DNA of 64,000 nucleotides from SXRF01 sp038043465 (GTDB lineage: Bacteria; Pseudomonadota; Alphaproteobacteria; Rickettsiales; SXRF01), in the NCBI GenBank assembly GCA_038043465.1, contig JBBTBX010000002.1, positions 111,431-175,430 of the forward strand, written 5' to 3'. The notes beneath the pieces were generated by a model. The model ran no database searches. It saw only the letters and a program-made list of their open reading frames with translations, and was not told the DNA's origin. A program made the position numbers and the translations under genes. This document shows positions 16,907 through 26,186 of this stretch, piece by piece (the stretch's first letter is position 1; each line of letters starts with the position of its first letter).

Positions 16907-17539
16907 ATGTTAATTTGTGAAAATTTACGCTGTATTCGTGGAGATCGTATCATTTTTGAGCATCTGGGTTTTTGCCTGCAGGAAGGCAGCCTGCTTTTGC
17001 TTAAGGGAGCGAACGGTGTTGGAAAAACGACATTATTAAAAATTCTTTCCGGCCTATTACCAGCGGATGGTGGTGATATATTGTGGGACAATGTTCCGCT
17101 TAAAGACAATAATTATTTCAAAAACGATTTGATGATGATCGGTCATAAGAGTGGCGTAAAAGGGGATGCCACAGTTTATGAGAATCTGGAATTCTGGGCA
17201 AAACTATATGATACAGAAGTATTGATACAGGCAGCGCTATCATTTTACAATCTCCAGCGTTTTGCTGATGTTCCGGCTGCACAGCTATCGGCTGGTTGGC
17301 AACGGCGTATAGCCTTGGCACGGCTGATTGTTTCACCGTGCAAGCTCTGGCTGCTCGATGAACCGACTAATTTTCTGGATGAAGATGCCGTCACCCTTAC
17401 GGCAAATCTTATCGAGTCGCGTGTAAAACAGGGTGGGATTGTGGTGGTTGCCTCGCATATTATGAATTCGGCTATTGCCACTCACACGTTATGGCTTGAT
17501 GATTTCAGGGCAGAGAATAAAAGAGCGGGAGAAGGCTGA
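16907..17539 (+). CDS. ccmA: Heme exporter ATP-binding protein CcmA
   Basis: ATPase of the CcmABCD complex, which releases holo-CcmE for cytochrome c maturation. About 210 residues. Walker A GANGVGKTTLL, ABC signature LSAGWQRRIALARL and Walker B LWLLDEPTNFLDED are in order; the ending is short, as in the family. The ATG at 16907 is chosen because AGGTGG lies 8 nt before it; an upstream GTG at 16895 overlaps that RBS. It shares a nucleotide with ccmB (stop and start at 17539). Confidence 0.93.
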   Translation: MLICENLRCIRGDRIIFEHLGFCLQEGSLLLLKGANGVGKTTLLKILSGLLPADGGDILWDNVPLKDNNYFKNDLMMIGHKSGVKGDATVYENLEFWAKLYDTEVLIQAALSFYNLQRFADVPAAQLSAGWQRRIALARLIVSPCKLWLLDEPTNFLDEDAVTLTANLIESRVKQGGIVVVASHIMNSAIATHTLWLDDFRAENKRAGEG

Positions 17540-18186
17540 TGAGAATCTTTTTCCTTATCCTTAGCCAGGTTATCAGCCTTTCTTTTCGCAAGGGAGGAGG
17601 GGCGTTTGGTGCATGTGCATTCTATGTGATTGTGGTGACGCTTTTTACTTTTGCCATAGGGCCCGAAGCAATGACCAAATATGCTGCCGCTATTATGTGT
17701 GTAAGCACATTGCTTGCGATTATAACTACTTTGCCATTGTTGTTTGAACGTGACCATGAAGATGGAACTCTGGAGCAACTACTGTTGCAGCCGGTGTTAT
17801 TGGAATTATTAGTATTTGCCAAAATATGTGGGCAGTGGTGTTCGCATATTATTCCTATTCTGCTAGTATCACCCTTGTTGGCAATAATGGCAGGTTTCTC
17901 ATTAGAACAGGCAATATATGCAATATTAATATTATTGCTGGCATCGCCGACAATGGTTGCGCTGGGAGCGATAGGAGCCGCCCTTACCATCGGCAGTAAA
18001 CGTGGTGGTTTATTGCAGGCATTGGTGGTTATGCCACTTTATATCCCGGTGCTGATTTTTGCAGCAGCAAGTGGGCAAGACGCAGGAGGGCAGGGCGGAA
18101 TATTGTTCCTGACAGGTATGGCTTGCGTCATTTTACCTCTTTCTTGTTACGTATGCTCGGCTTTGATTAGGATAAATGCAGATTGA
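17539..18186 (+). CDS. ccmB: Heme exporter membrane protein CcmB
   Basis: Membrane partner of CcmA. 215 residues, with about six hydrophobic segments and the family's ERDHEDGTLEQLLLQP region (residues 70-85). LASPTMVALGAIGAALTIGSKRGGLLQALVVMPLYIPVLIF matches the second half in content. It follows ccmA directly. ccmC, D, E and others are not present next to it; a palindromic repeat follows. Confidence 0.93.
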   Translation: MRIFFLILSQVISLSFRKGGGAFGACAFYVIVVTLFTFAIGPEAMTKYAAAIMCVSTLLAIITTLPLLFERDHEDGTLEQLLLQPVLLELLVFAKICGQWCSHIIPILLVSPLLAIMAGFSLEQAIYAILILLLASPTMVALGAIGAALTIGSKRGGLLQALVVMPLYIPVLIFAAASGQDAGGQGGILFLTGMACVILPLSCYVCSALIRINAD

Positions 18187-18202
18187 TTAATTTGAATCCT
18201 TT

Positions 18203-18350
18203 CCCCTCCCTCCTTGCGGGGGAGGGTTAGGGTGGGGGGTGCTACGTAAGTCGTAGTTCGTAATTCGTATACCCCTCACCAAGTTTTTGTAACCCACGCA
18301 TTAAGTATGCGCGGTAACAAAAACTATCCTCTCCCGCAGGAGGAGAGGAT
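18203..18350. repeat. Palindromic element of the CCCTCCC/GGGAGAGG family (copy 1)
   Basis: Left hairpin CCCTCC...GGGGAGGG, a central GGTGGGG/ACCCCTCACC pair, a middle stem AGTTTTTGTAAC/GTTACAAAAACT, and a right hairpin CCTCTCCCGC/GGAGAGG. Comparison with 23721-23839, read in reverse complement, shows the same order of outer blocks while the middle stem differs in sequence (ATTTTAT.../...AAAATC) but stays paired. About 148 bp. A dispersed repeat; no coding capacity. Confidence 0.6.
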
Positions 18351-18361
18351 GAACAAGAAGT

Positions 18362-19591
18362 TTACTCAACATCTAAAAATGTAAAGCGGTCACGGGTGAA
18401 GCGGGCAGTATCACAAGCTACTTGATAATCTTTATCATACCAGCCTAATTGTTCCGGTATAGCTAGTAATTCCGCCTTCTTTATGATATTTTCTATCTTT
18501 CCTGCCGGTAAAATTATTTCCTGTATTTTGTCGCTAATCTCTTCCCATTTTGTTTTGTTTATACTTTCTATTTGCAGGGACAAAATTGATTTCTGTTTTT
18601 TACCAAATTCAGTTTCAAATTCCGTTATTAACTCATCGGCAAAAAATTCTGCTAAATAGTTTTTATCAAAAATTCCGCTACATAATTTAGGCAGAGAATT
18701 GAGTAAATTTTCCTGCCGCTTTGCCATAAATAAACTGGTGACGGCTATTTCTTCACCGTGCAATGGCTTCATTTTATTATTAGCTTTTCCCAGCATATTA
18801 TAAGTATGGGCAATCATATGTTCACCCTGGCTTGCCGGATAACTGCCACCGGATATAGTCATTCCTATTCCCGAAAGCAGCAGTAATTCCACCAGTTTCC
18901 TGACCATATGCGGATCATTTTTAGCAATGCCTGCCGCGCTATCAAATAATTCTGCCTCAGTATCAGTGAGCAGTTTAAATGGCGTTTCATCATAAGAACT
19001 CCCTAACAACAAATGTGAAAGTAACCAGTCTGCCTGCGCTGTTGGTCTTGCCAGTGAATCTCCAAGCCCGCTCTTGGCAAGGAGCAGTGGCGCACTTGAA
19101 ATTACAGAAAAATCACAAAGCACTGCTTCTGGTAATTTCCCTTTTTTAGTGGTTTTATGCCCGTGAATGGTTATTGAGGCATTGACTGAAAGATAGCCAT
19201 TCATTGAAGCCGCCGTAGGAAACACAATATAAGGCTTGCCCGTAAGATAGGCTGTATATTTGCACAAATCGTTGATTGTGCCACTGCCCACGGCAATCAG
19301 AGCGTCACAGGATAATATTTCGCCTTTGATGTAATTTATAGTGTTTTCATCGGCTTCAACTCCGTTTGCCAGTATCAGGTTTTTACAATTAAAACGTCCT
19401 TTGAGTGCCTCATATATTTGTTTGCCAAAAGCAAAATTTGTGTTTACATCACTAACTATGGCAAGGGATTGGACAGGCAGAAACATTGCTGCCAGCTCGT
19501 CAATATCATGGCGCAACGAATTTTCGCCGATGATAGGCGGCAACTCCGGGATTATAACACTTAATTGTTCGCGGGTTTTGTTATCAAACAT
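18362..19591 (-). CDS. Glycerol-1-phosphate dehydrogenase family protein (AraM/EgsA-like)
   Basis: 409-residue iron-alcohol-dehydrogenase-fold protein. VGSGTINDLCKYTAY is the NAD(P)-binding glycine loop, and VFPTAASMNGYLSVNA the family's second motif. Metal ligands are visible as Asp in GLGDSLARPTAQADW, His in SQGEHMIAHTYN, and His in PLHGEEIAV. The family reduces dihydroxyacetone phosphate to sn-glycerol-1-phosphate or related phospho-sugars. The enantiomer, and the use in a bacterium, cannot be read from sequence. No operon partner is visible. Confidence 0.85.
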   Translation of the reverse strand: MFDNKTREQLSVIIPELPPIIGENSLRHDIDELAAMFLPVQSLAIVSDVNTNFAFGKQIYEALKGRFNCKNLILANGVEADENTINYIKGEILSCDALIAVGSGTINDLCKYTAYLTGKPYIVFPTAASMNGYLSVNASITIHGHKTTKKGKLPEAVLCDFSVISSAPLLLAKSGLGDSLARPTAQADWLLSHLLLGSSYDETPFKLLTDTEAELFDSAAGIAKNDPHMVRKLVELLLLSGIGMTISGGSYPASQGEHMIAHTYNMLGKANNKMKPLHGEEIAVTSLFMAKRQENLLNSLPKLCSGIFDKNYLAEFFADELITEFETEFGKKQKSILSLQIESINKTKWEEISDKIQEIILPAGKIENIIKKAELLAIPEQLGWYDKDYQVACDTARFTRDRFTFLDVE

Positions 19592-19685
19592 AAATATCTT
19601 GTATAGTGCCTGTGGCGTATTTATAGTCCATTATTGAAATTTGTTATACCACTTATTTAACTATAAGATATACAAGGATAATTAT

Positions 19686-20105
19686 ATGAATAAATTGAAC
19701 CCCATAATAGCTTTTCTTGTAATCTCCGTTATTTCATCTGCTTCCGTGGCTGGCGATAAATACAAACCGCTACGGGAAATTTCCCCTTATGCAACAATAT
19801 CAACTATTCCTACAATTGCTTCTACTACCAATGAAACCGGTGATCCCATAGTGTTACCGGAGGATGTTATAGATAAGGCAATAAAAACACCTGCTAAGGA
19901 TAAAGACGTAGAATTACAAAAGATTCCAACTGTGCAGGAAGAACAATTGGCGCGGGAGATTGATAATATTTTTGCAGATAAAAAGGTGGAAGTTAAAAAA
20001 CCTTCTACTCATAAAGAGAGGGAACGTGCGAAAAAGCTCAAAAAACGCCAGACTCAAGTTAAAACTGTGAGAGATAACGTATATGTTATCCCTGAAAAGC
20101 AATAG
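19686..20105 (+). CDS. Exported Lys/Glu-rich protein, unknown
   Basis: 139 residues. Starts at the ATG at 19686 preceded by AAGGA; an upstream in-frame ATG at 19641 lacks an RBS. A signal peptide (MNKLNPIIAFLVISVISSASVAG) is followed by a low-complexity charged region, ending HKERERAKKLKKRQTQVKTVRDNVYVIPEKQ. No domain is recognised. It stands 5 nt upstream of a lytic transglycosylase and of rlpA, so a periplasmic role in wall remodelling is possible. Confidence 0.6.
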   Translation: MNKLNPIIAFLVISVISSASVAGDKYKPLREISPYATISTIPTIASTTNETGDPIVLPEDVIDKAIKTPAKDKDVELQKIPTVQEEQLAREIDNIFADKKVEVKKPSTHKERERAKKLKKRQTQVKTVRDNVYVIPEKQ

Positions 20106-20110
20106 TTCCT

Positions 20111-20935
20111 ATGAGAATTGCTTTTCTTGTAATATTATGTTTCTTCCAGCAGGGTCTGCTAACCGGTTGCTCTCCTTCTGCTAATGCTGAAGGAAATATC
20201 CCGAAAAATGCTAAATCATTTTCCGAATGGGTATCCGAGTTTCGTACGGAAGCCAGCTCTCAAGGCATATCCGAACAGACGCTTAATTCCGCATTGTCTG
20301 ATATAAAACCCATTAATTCAGTAATAACTCTGGATCGCAAGCAGCCGGAAAATAAAATTACGCTGGAAGAATATATTGCAAAAACAGTTGCAGATTCACG
20401 AATTAAGAATGGAAAATATGAACTATCTGCCAATAAAGAATTGTTGGATAATATTTCCAAAAAATATTCTGTTCCATCAAATGTAATTGTTGCTTTATGG
20501 GGCATGGAAACCAGCTATGGTGAGAATGTTGGAAGCTTCAGTATAATCCGCGCCCTTGCCACTCTTGCTTATGATGGGCGTCGCAGCGCATTTTTTAGAG
20601 GTGAGCTTATTAATGCCCTAAAAATTATGGATGCTGAGAAAATATCTGTTGAGGATTTCCAAGGTTCATGGGCTGGGGCTTTTGGTCAGTGTCAATTTAT
20701 GCCTAGCAGTTTCCTGAAATATGCGGTAGATTCCGATGGCGATGGTAAGCGCGATATATGGTACACGGAGGCGGATATATTTGCCTCGATTGCTAACTAT
20801 CTGCAATCTGAGGGTTGGAAAGATGGCGAAGGGATAGAAGAAGGTAACAATAATTTTAAAGTCTTACTTAAATGGAATCGTTCACGTTATTTTGCAACAG
20901 CTGTAGGTAAGATAGCTGCAGCTTTTGAGGAGTAG
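20111..20935 (+). CDS. Lytic murein transglycosylase, MltB/SLT_2 type, lipoprotein
   Basis: 274 residues cleaving peptidoglycan glycan strands to 1,6-anhydro ends. Lipoprotein signal with lipobox LLTGC near residue 20. The catalytic Glu is in ALWGMETSYGENVG (E near 132). Family features: DGRRSAFFRGELINALKIM, SWAGAFGQCQFMPSSFLKYAVD and DGDGKRDIW. It is shorter at the C-terminus than MltB enzymes that carry a peptidoglycan-binding domain. rlpA follows 2 nt later, a functional pairing seen often in alphaproteobacteria. Confidence 0.9.
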   Translation: MRIAFLVILCFFQQGLLTGCSPSANAEGNIPKNAKSFSEWVSEFRTEASSQGISEQTLNSALSDIKPINSVITLDRKQPENKITLEEYIAKTVADSRIKNGKYELSANKELLDNISKKYSVPSNVIVALWGMETSYGENVGSFSIIRALATLAYDGRRSAFFRGELINALKIMDAEKISVEDFQGSWAGAFGQCQFMPSSFLKYAVDSDGDGKRDIWYTEADIFASIANYLQSEGWKDGEGIEEGNNNFKVLLKWNRSRYFATAVGKIAAAFEE

Positions 20936-20937
20936 AT

Positions 20938-22020
20938 ATGTTGTTATGTAACTTTAAAAATATTCAAACCTTAGCGGTGTTTTCCACTCTGATTTTAATT
21001 TCTGCCTGCAGCGAATCAACGCCACCTTTTTCCTCTCAGAAAATCGGCAAGCCATATACAATAAATGGCAAAACCTATCGTCCGGCTCCGGATAATACAT
21101 ATGATAAAATTGGTGATGCCTCATGGTATGGCCCGGGATTTCATGGTAAGCGTACAGCTAATGGTGAAATTTTTGATCAGGATGATTTAACAGCGGCGCA
21201 CCCGACTCTTCCCATGCCTTCTTTAGTGAAAGTAACGAATCCGGCTAATAATAAAAGCTTGGTTGTGCGTGTTAATGACCGCGGCCCTTTCCATAAAAAC
21301 CGTATAATTGATTTATCAAAAAAATCAGCGCAGATGATTGATATATTGAGCGTTAAGCCGGTAAGAGTACAATTTTTAGCGCAGGAAACAGAAGAATATA
21401 TTGCCTCAATTAAAGGCAAATCGCCACGAATTGATATGGTTGAGTATAATGAAAATTATAATAAAAAGATTCTTGCCGGAGAAGACAGTAACATTATCAA
21501 GTATGAGAATAATGAAATACAGGATTATGCACCGGTTCAATCAGTAAGCAGCAATGACCTTGAAGAACCTGAGAGGCCAGCGGGCAGAGGTGGCAACCTG
21601 TTAATAAGTGAGGCAATGGCAGATGAGAATAACCCTGCTGCTCAGGAGGAGCTTTACAAGCAGGCTATAGGAGAATCATTCAGAGGTAAAAAACAAGTGC
21701 AAAAGCCTGTGTCTGAAGTTTATCTTGCTGGTAAACCTGTTGAAAGCGCACCTCCTGCATCAAATGTAGAATCAGGAGAGAAATATATTATATTGGCTGG
21801 TTCTTACTCATCAAAGGAAAATGCCCAGAAGCTGGCAAAATCTGTTGATTCTATTGATGGTACAAAAGGATTTGCTAAAGTTGATAGCGTTGAAGTTTTT
21901 GGAAAAAAATGGTGGCGGGTGAATGTTGGGCCGTTTTCAAATATGGATAAGGCAGAAAATGCGCTGGGATTAGTACGTGAAAAAGGCGTTCATGATGCGC
22001 GTATCAGTCGCCAGAAATAA
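20938..22020 (+). CDS. rlpA: RlpA-like septal lytic transglycosylase with SPOR domain
   Basis: 360-residue lipoprotein (lipobox ISAC near 25). Double-psi beta-barrel domain at about 55-150: GDASWYGPGFHGKRTANGE and VVRVNDRGPFHKNRIIDLS, with the catalytic Asp in the RVNDRGPF motif. A long low-complexity linker follows, then a SPOR domain (about 282-360: KYIILAGSYSSKENAQKLA ... WWRVNVGPFSNMDKAENAL), which targets denuded glycan at division sites. It is followed by tmk, the standard alphaproteobacterial order. Confidence 0.93.
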   Translation: MLLCNFKNIQTLAVFSTLILISACSESTPPFSSQKIGKPYTINGKTYRPAPDNTYDKIGDASWYGPGFHGKRTANGEIFDQDDLTAAHPTLPMPSLVKVTNPANNKSLVVRVNDRGPFHKNRIIDLSKKSAQMIDILSVKPVRVQFLAQETEEYIASIKGKSPRIDMVEYNENYNKKILAGEDSNIIKYENNEIQDYAPVQSVSSNDLEEPERPAGRGGNLLISEAMADENNPAAQEELYKQAIGESFRGKKQVQKPVSEVYLAGKPVESAPPASNVESGEKYIILAGSYSSKENAQKLAKSVDSIDGTKGFAKVDSVEVFGKKWWRVNVGPFSNMDKAENALGLVREKGVHDARISRQK

Positions 22021-22029
22021 TAATTACCA

Positions 22030-22662
22030 ATGAGCGGAAAGTTTATCAGTTTTGAAGGAGGTGAGGGGAGTGGCAAATCAACCCAGCTTCGTTTACTTGC
22101 ATCCGCTTTTGAAAAAGCTGGTCTGCTGTTTTTAGCAACGCGTGAGCCGGGCGGTTCCGCTGGCGCGGAAAGAATTCGTTCATTATTGGTTTCTGGTGAA
22201 GTTAATTCTTGGGATTCACTTACTGAAACATTATTATTTAATGCCGCCCGATCCGACCATATAAATAAATTTATCAAGCCAGCTATGATGCATGGAAAAA
22301 CTGTAATCTGCGACCGTTTTCTGGATTCAACTATGGTTTATCAGGGAATAGGGAAGGGGCTAGGAACGGCCTATATCAAAAGCCTGCACCATATGCTGTT
22401 TGGTGGTTTTATGCCTAATTTAACCATCATACTGGATATTGCTCCAGAAGAAGGGCTGAAGAGGGCAGGGACGCGCTCTGACAATGAAAACCGCTTTGAA
22501 AAATTAGGCATTGAGTTTCATAAAAAAATCCGCGCTGGTTTTTTAGAAATAGCAGAAATGGAAACTGAGCGTTGCGTAGTTCTTGATGCTAATCAGGATG
22601 CGGAAAAGTTGCATAAGCAGATAGTGGAAACCATTAAAACTCGCTGTGGGATAGAGTTGTGA
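22030..22662 (+). CDS. tmk: Thymidylate kinase
   Basis: Phosphorylates dTMP to dTDP. 210 residues. P-loop FEGGEGSGKSTQLR, the TREPGG motif (LATREPGGSAGAERIRSLL), DRFLDSTMVYQGIGKG and the LID-like RAGTRSDNENRFEKLG are all in family order. Stop overlaps the start of the next gene by 4 nt. Confidence 0.97.
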   Translation: MSGKFISFEGGEGSGKSTQLRLLASAFEKAGLLFLATREPGGSAGAERIRSLLVSGEVNSWDSLTETLLFNAARSDHINKFIKPAMMHGKTVICDRFLDSTMVYQGIGKGLGTAYIKSLHHMLFGGFMPNLTIILDIAPEEGLKRAGTRSDNENRFEKLGIEFHKKIRAGFLEIAEMETERCVVLDANQDAEKLHKQIVETIKTRCGIEL

Positions 22663-23714
22663 TCAGCGAAATAACTCCACGTACTAATACAAGATTATTC
22701 GGGCATGAACAGGTTGAAGCGATGCTGCTGCGTGATTTAGCATCCGGCAAGCTGGCGCATGGTATTATTCTGTCGGGAGCGCAAGGAATTGGCAAAGCAA
22801 CTCTAGCATATAGATTCGCAAGAGCATTACTTTCTGGGCAGTTGGATATGGAGATTTCAGAAGATAATCCGGTTTTTAAGCGCGTTGCTGCCCGCTCACA
22901 TACGGATTTGCTGGTTATCGAACCGCTCTATGACGCTAAAAAAGATGAATATGCTACTGAAATAACTATCGAGCAATCGCGCACCATAGCCCAGTCACTA
23001 TCGCTTACACCGGCTGAAGGGCAGTGGCGGGTGGTGATTATAGACAGTGCCGATGTGCTGAATAATAAATCAGCGAATGCTATACTGAAAATTCTCGAAG
23101 AGCCACCGCCACAAACGGTTATAATACTTATCGCCCATAATGTTGGAGGGCTGCTCCCAACCATTCGTTCACGCTGTCGTCTTATTAGTTTGCGACCATT
23201 GTCGCAGCAAGATTTTATGCTGGCAATGAACCATATAGCTCCAGAAATAAACGAAAATGACCTAAATGCTCTTGGCGTTATATCTGGCTTCAGTCCAGGA
23301 ATATCTATGCAAATGCGCCAACATAATGTTCTTTCCGCTTATGATGAGATAATTTCTTTGCTTGGTTCACTGCCAAATCTTGATAATCAAGCAATTCAAA
23401 GCTTTTGCGAGAAGATAGGCAGCGGGAAAAAAGCACATGCCAACTGGAATATATTTATGCATGTGATGCTCTGCATTCTTGAAAGAATTACCGGAAAATC
23501 CGCAGGAACGAGCATTATTCCCATAAATAAAGAAGATGAAGAGGCTCTAGTCAGATTATCTGCCACCCACAATGCAGCAGTATGGGCGACGAAATGGCAG
23601 GAGGCTTTGAATCAATTTTTATTGGCACAACGCCTGCATTTGGATTACAAACAGGTCGCGCTCGCATTTTTCCATTCATTAGCGGGGGTTGAAGAATTTA
23701 CGTTAGCTAGTTAA
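22659..23714 (+). CDS. holB: DNA polymerase III delta-prime subunit
   Basis: Clamp-loader subunit. 351 residues starting at GTG. P-loop-like GAQGIGKATLAYRFARAL, EITIEQSRTIAQSLSLTP, RVVIIDSADVLNNKSANAILKILEEPPP (Walker B and sensor region) and RSRCRLISLRPLS form the AAA+ core of HolB; the Zn-binding cysteines of DnaX are lacking, as expected. tmk, holB, metG and tatD follow in conserved order. A repeat (23721-23839) lies between this gene and metG. Confidence 0.92.
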   Translation: MISEITPRTNTRLFGHEQVEAMLLRDLASGKLAHGIILSGAQGIGKATLAYRFARALLSGQLDMEISEDNPVFKRVAARSHTDLLVIEPLYDAKKDEYATEITIEQSRTIAQSLSLTPAEGQWRVVIIDSADVLNNKSANAILKILEEPPPQTVIILIAHNVGGLLPTIRSRCRLISLRPLSQQDFMLAMNHIAPEINENDLNALGVISGFSPGISMQMRQHNVLSAYDEIISLLGSLPNLDNQAIQSFCEKIGSGKKAHANWNIFMHVMLCILERITGKSAGTSIIPINKEDEEALVRLSATHNAAVWATKWQEALNQFLLAQRLHLDYKQVALAFFHSLAGVEEFTLAS

Positions 23715-23720
23715 TCTTTC

Positions 23721-23839
23721 GCCTCTCCCCTTGCGGGAGAGGCAAGATTTTGTTAGTTAACGCAGTTAGCTTATAAAATCTGGTGAGGGGTATTTGTTTA
23801 TATACCCCACACCCAACCCTCCCCCGCAGGTGGGGAGGG
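23721..23839. repeat. Palindromic element of the CCCTCCC/GGGAGAGG family (copy 2)
   Basis: Hairpin CCTCTCCC.../GGGAGAGG at the left, GGTGAGGGGTAT/ATACCCCACACC central pair, middle stem AAGATTTTGTTAG.../CTTATAAAATCT, and CCCTCCCCC/GGGGAGGG at the right. Reverse complement of the order seen at 18203-18350. It ends immediately before the AAGGAT ribosome binding site of metG. Confidence 0.6.
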
Positions 23840-23856
23840 CTAAAAAGGATAGTAAC

Positions 23857-25407
23857 TTGAATAATTTTTATATAACTACACCGATTTATTACGTTAATGA
23901 CCGCCCGCATATCGGGCATGCTTATACCTCTGTCGCCTGCGATGTTCTGGCGCGGTTTAACCGCTTGTGCGGTAAAAATGTAAAGTTTCTTACAGGAACT
24001 GACGAGCACGGGCAGAAGGTTGAAAAATCAGCGGAAAATGCTGGAATTCCACCGCAGGATTTTGTCGATAATGTTTCGCAGTATTTCCGCGAATTAGCCA
24101 AGCTTATGAACATAAGCAATGATGATTTTATCCGAACCACCGAACCGCGTCATAAACAAGCAGCGCAAGCCTTATGGAAAAAAATGCAGGATAATGGGCA
24201 TATTTATCTCGGTGCTTATTCCGGCTGGTATTCGGTGCGTGATGAGGCTTACTATCAGGAGAGCGAATTGGTGAGCGGAAAAGCTCCAACCGGCGCGGAT
24301 GTTGAATGGGTGGAAGAGCCGAGCTATTTTTTTAATCTGTCAAAATGGCAGGATAAACTACTAAAATATTACGAAGAAAATCCGGATTTCATCGCTCCGG
24401 AATCACGGCGTAATGAAATAATCAGTTTCGTGAAAGGCGGGCTTAAAGATTTGTCCATCTCACGCACCAGTTTTTCCTGGGGAATTCCTGTACCTGATGA
24501 TGAAAAACATATCATGTATGTCTGGCTGGACGCGCTTACTAATTATCTTTCTGCCCTTGGTTATCCTGACGAAAAATCACCTGACTATCAGAATTTCTGG
24601 CGTAACTCCTACTCAATGCACATGGTCGGCAAGGATATTATCCGTTTTCATGCGGTTTATTGGCCGGCATTCTTAATGGCAGCTGATTTGCCATTACCCA
24701 AAAGGATATTTGCCCATGGCTGGTGGACAGTAGAAGGCGAAAAGATGAGTAAATCACTGGGAAATGTGGTTGTCCCATCGGCTTTAGTTGAAGAATTTGG
24801 ACTGGATCAGACTCGCTGGTTTTTAATGCGCGAAGTACCATTTGGTAATGATGGTAATTTCTCACGCGAACGCATGATTATTGTTATCAATAGCGAGCTG
24901 GCAAATAATATCGGGAATTTAGTACAGCGTACTTTAAGTATGGTAGCCAAGAATTGCGACGGCAAAGTTCCGGATGCCGGTGGAGTGGAAAAAGATGAGC
25001 TGGATATGTCTTTTCTTTATAAAATCTATGTGACTGAAAGCAATACGCCGCAGGACATTGAAAACCGTTATATGAATTGCCGGTTCAACGATATTATGGC
25101 GGATATTATTGCCATTTCCAGCGAAGCTAACAATTATATTGATACCAAAGCCCCATGGAAGCAGAAAAAAACTGACGTGCGCCTTATGAATGCGACGCTT
25201 TATCATCTGCTGGAAGCAATACGCTGTATTGCTATTATGATTCAGCCATTTATCCCGCATTCTTCAGGTAAAATACTTGATTTATTATGTATTCCCATGG
25301 AAAATCGTTCATTTTCCTGCCTTTCTACCAATTTTTCTATACAATCAGGGACTCCTCTTCCCCCCCCTGAGCCAGTATTTCCACGCTTTGTGGAGAAGGG
25401 GGCATAG
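23857..25407 (+). CDS. metG: Methionyl-tRNA synthetase (short form)
   Basis: 516 residues. HIGH motif variant PHIGHAYT near 14, and KMSKS in GEKMSKSLGN near 296; FLTGTDEHGQKVEKSA is the conserved connective start. No C-terminal tRNA-binding appendix. TTG at 23857 is chosen as start: AAGGAT stands 6 nt upstream and NNFYITTPIYYVN is the normal beginning. The longer reading from 23794 would translate the palindromic repeat (PTPNPPPQVG). The stop overlaps the tatD start by 1 nt. Confidence 0.95.
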   Translation: MNNFYITTPIYYVNDRPHIGHAYTSVACDVLARFNRLCGKNVKFLTGTDEHGQKVEKSAENAGIPPQDFVDNVSQYFRELAKLMNISNDDFIRTTEPRHKQAAQALWKKMQDNGHIYLGAYSGWYSVRDEAYYQESELVSGKAPTGADVEWVEEPSYFFNLSKWQDKLLKYYEENPDFIAPESRRNEIISFVKGGLKDLSISRTSFSWGIPVPDDEKHIMYVWLDALTNYLSALGYPDEKSPDYQNFWRNSYSMHMVGKDIIRFHAVYWPAFLMAADLPLPKRIFAHGWWTVEGEKMSKSLGNVVVPSALVEEFGLDQTRWFLMREVPFGNDGNFSRERMIIVINSELANNIGNLVQRTLSMVAKNCDGKVPDAGGVEKDELDMSFLYKIYVTESNTPQDIENRYMNCRFNDIMADIIAISSEANNYIDTKAPWKQKKTDVRLMNATLYHLLEAIRCIAIMIQPFIPHSSGKILDLLCIPMENRSFSCLSTNFSIQSGTPLPPPEPVFPRFVEKGA

Positions 25408-26186
25408 TGCTGGTCGATAGTCATTGTCACCTCAATTTCCCTGATTTTAAGGACGATTTGGATGATATTATAGCGCGTGCAAAAGCAGCAGGGGTAGGGG
25501 TGATGCAGACAATCTGCACAGAAATGGCAGAATTTGACGAGATTTATGCAATTTCTGAGAAATATCCTGGTATTTTTTGTTCAGTGGGTGTTCATCCTAA
25601 TGATTCCGCAAAACAGGAAATTGTTATAGCGCAGGAGCTTATAGAGAAAACTTCACGCGGGAGAGTCATAGGAATTGGTGAAACCGGACTGGATTATTAT
25701 TACGAATATAGTGACAAAAGACTGCAAATAGACAGTTTTCTTGAACATATAAAAGCCGCAAGGGAAACCGGACTGCCGCTTATAATTCACACACGTGACG
25801 CTGAAGACGACACAATTAATATACTAAAAGATGAAATAGCAAAAGGTTCATTCAAGTTTTTAATCCATTGTTTTACATCAACAAAAGAACTTGCTGATAT
25901 ATCGGTAAAGCTTGGCGGGTATATTTCTGTTTCCGGCATTATAACTTTTAAAAATGCTCAGGAAATACGTGATGCTTTGCTTGATGTGCCACTGAATCGC
26001 TTGCTAATAGAGACTGATTCACCGTTTCTTGCGCCAGTTCCACATCGAGGAAAACGTAATGAACCATCTTATGTGGTGCAGGTAAATAAAACATTGGCGG
26101 ATTTGAAGAACATAAGCGAAGAAGAATGTGCAAAAATAACCACGGATAACTTTTTCCGTTTGTTTGATAAGGCCGTGATGCCATGA
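25407..26186 (+). CDS. tatD: TatD-family metal-dependent deoxyribonuclease
   Basis: 259 residues starting at GTG that overlaps the metG stop by one base. Metal-binding pattern: VDSHCHLNFPDF near the start, GETGLDYYYEYS (Glu/Asp), PLIIHTRDAEDDT (His), HCFTSTKE (His), and ETDSPFLAP (Asp). Same family as YcfH. It overlaps the next gene by 4 nt. Confidence 0.95.
   Translation: MLVDSHCHLNFPDFKDDLDDIIARAKAAGVGVMQTICTEMAEFDEIYAISEKYPGIFCSVGVHPNDSAKQEIVIAQELIEKTSRGRVIGIGETGLDYYYEYSDKRLQIDSFLEHIKAARETGLPLIIHTRDAEDDTINILKDEIAKGSFKFLIHCFTSTKELADISVKLGGYISVSGIITFKNAQEIRDALLDVPLNRLLIETDSPFLAPVPHRGKRNEPSYVVQVNKTLADLKNISEEECAKITTDNFFRLFDKAVMP

Noticed and set aside
23794..23856. Upstream in-frame extension of metG
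   Set aside because: It would translate the palindromic repeat; the RBS sits before the TTG at 23857.
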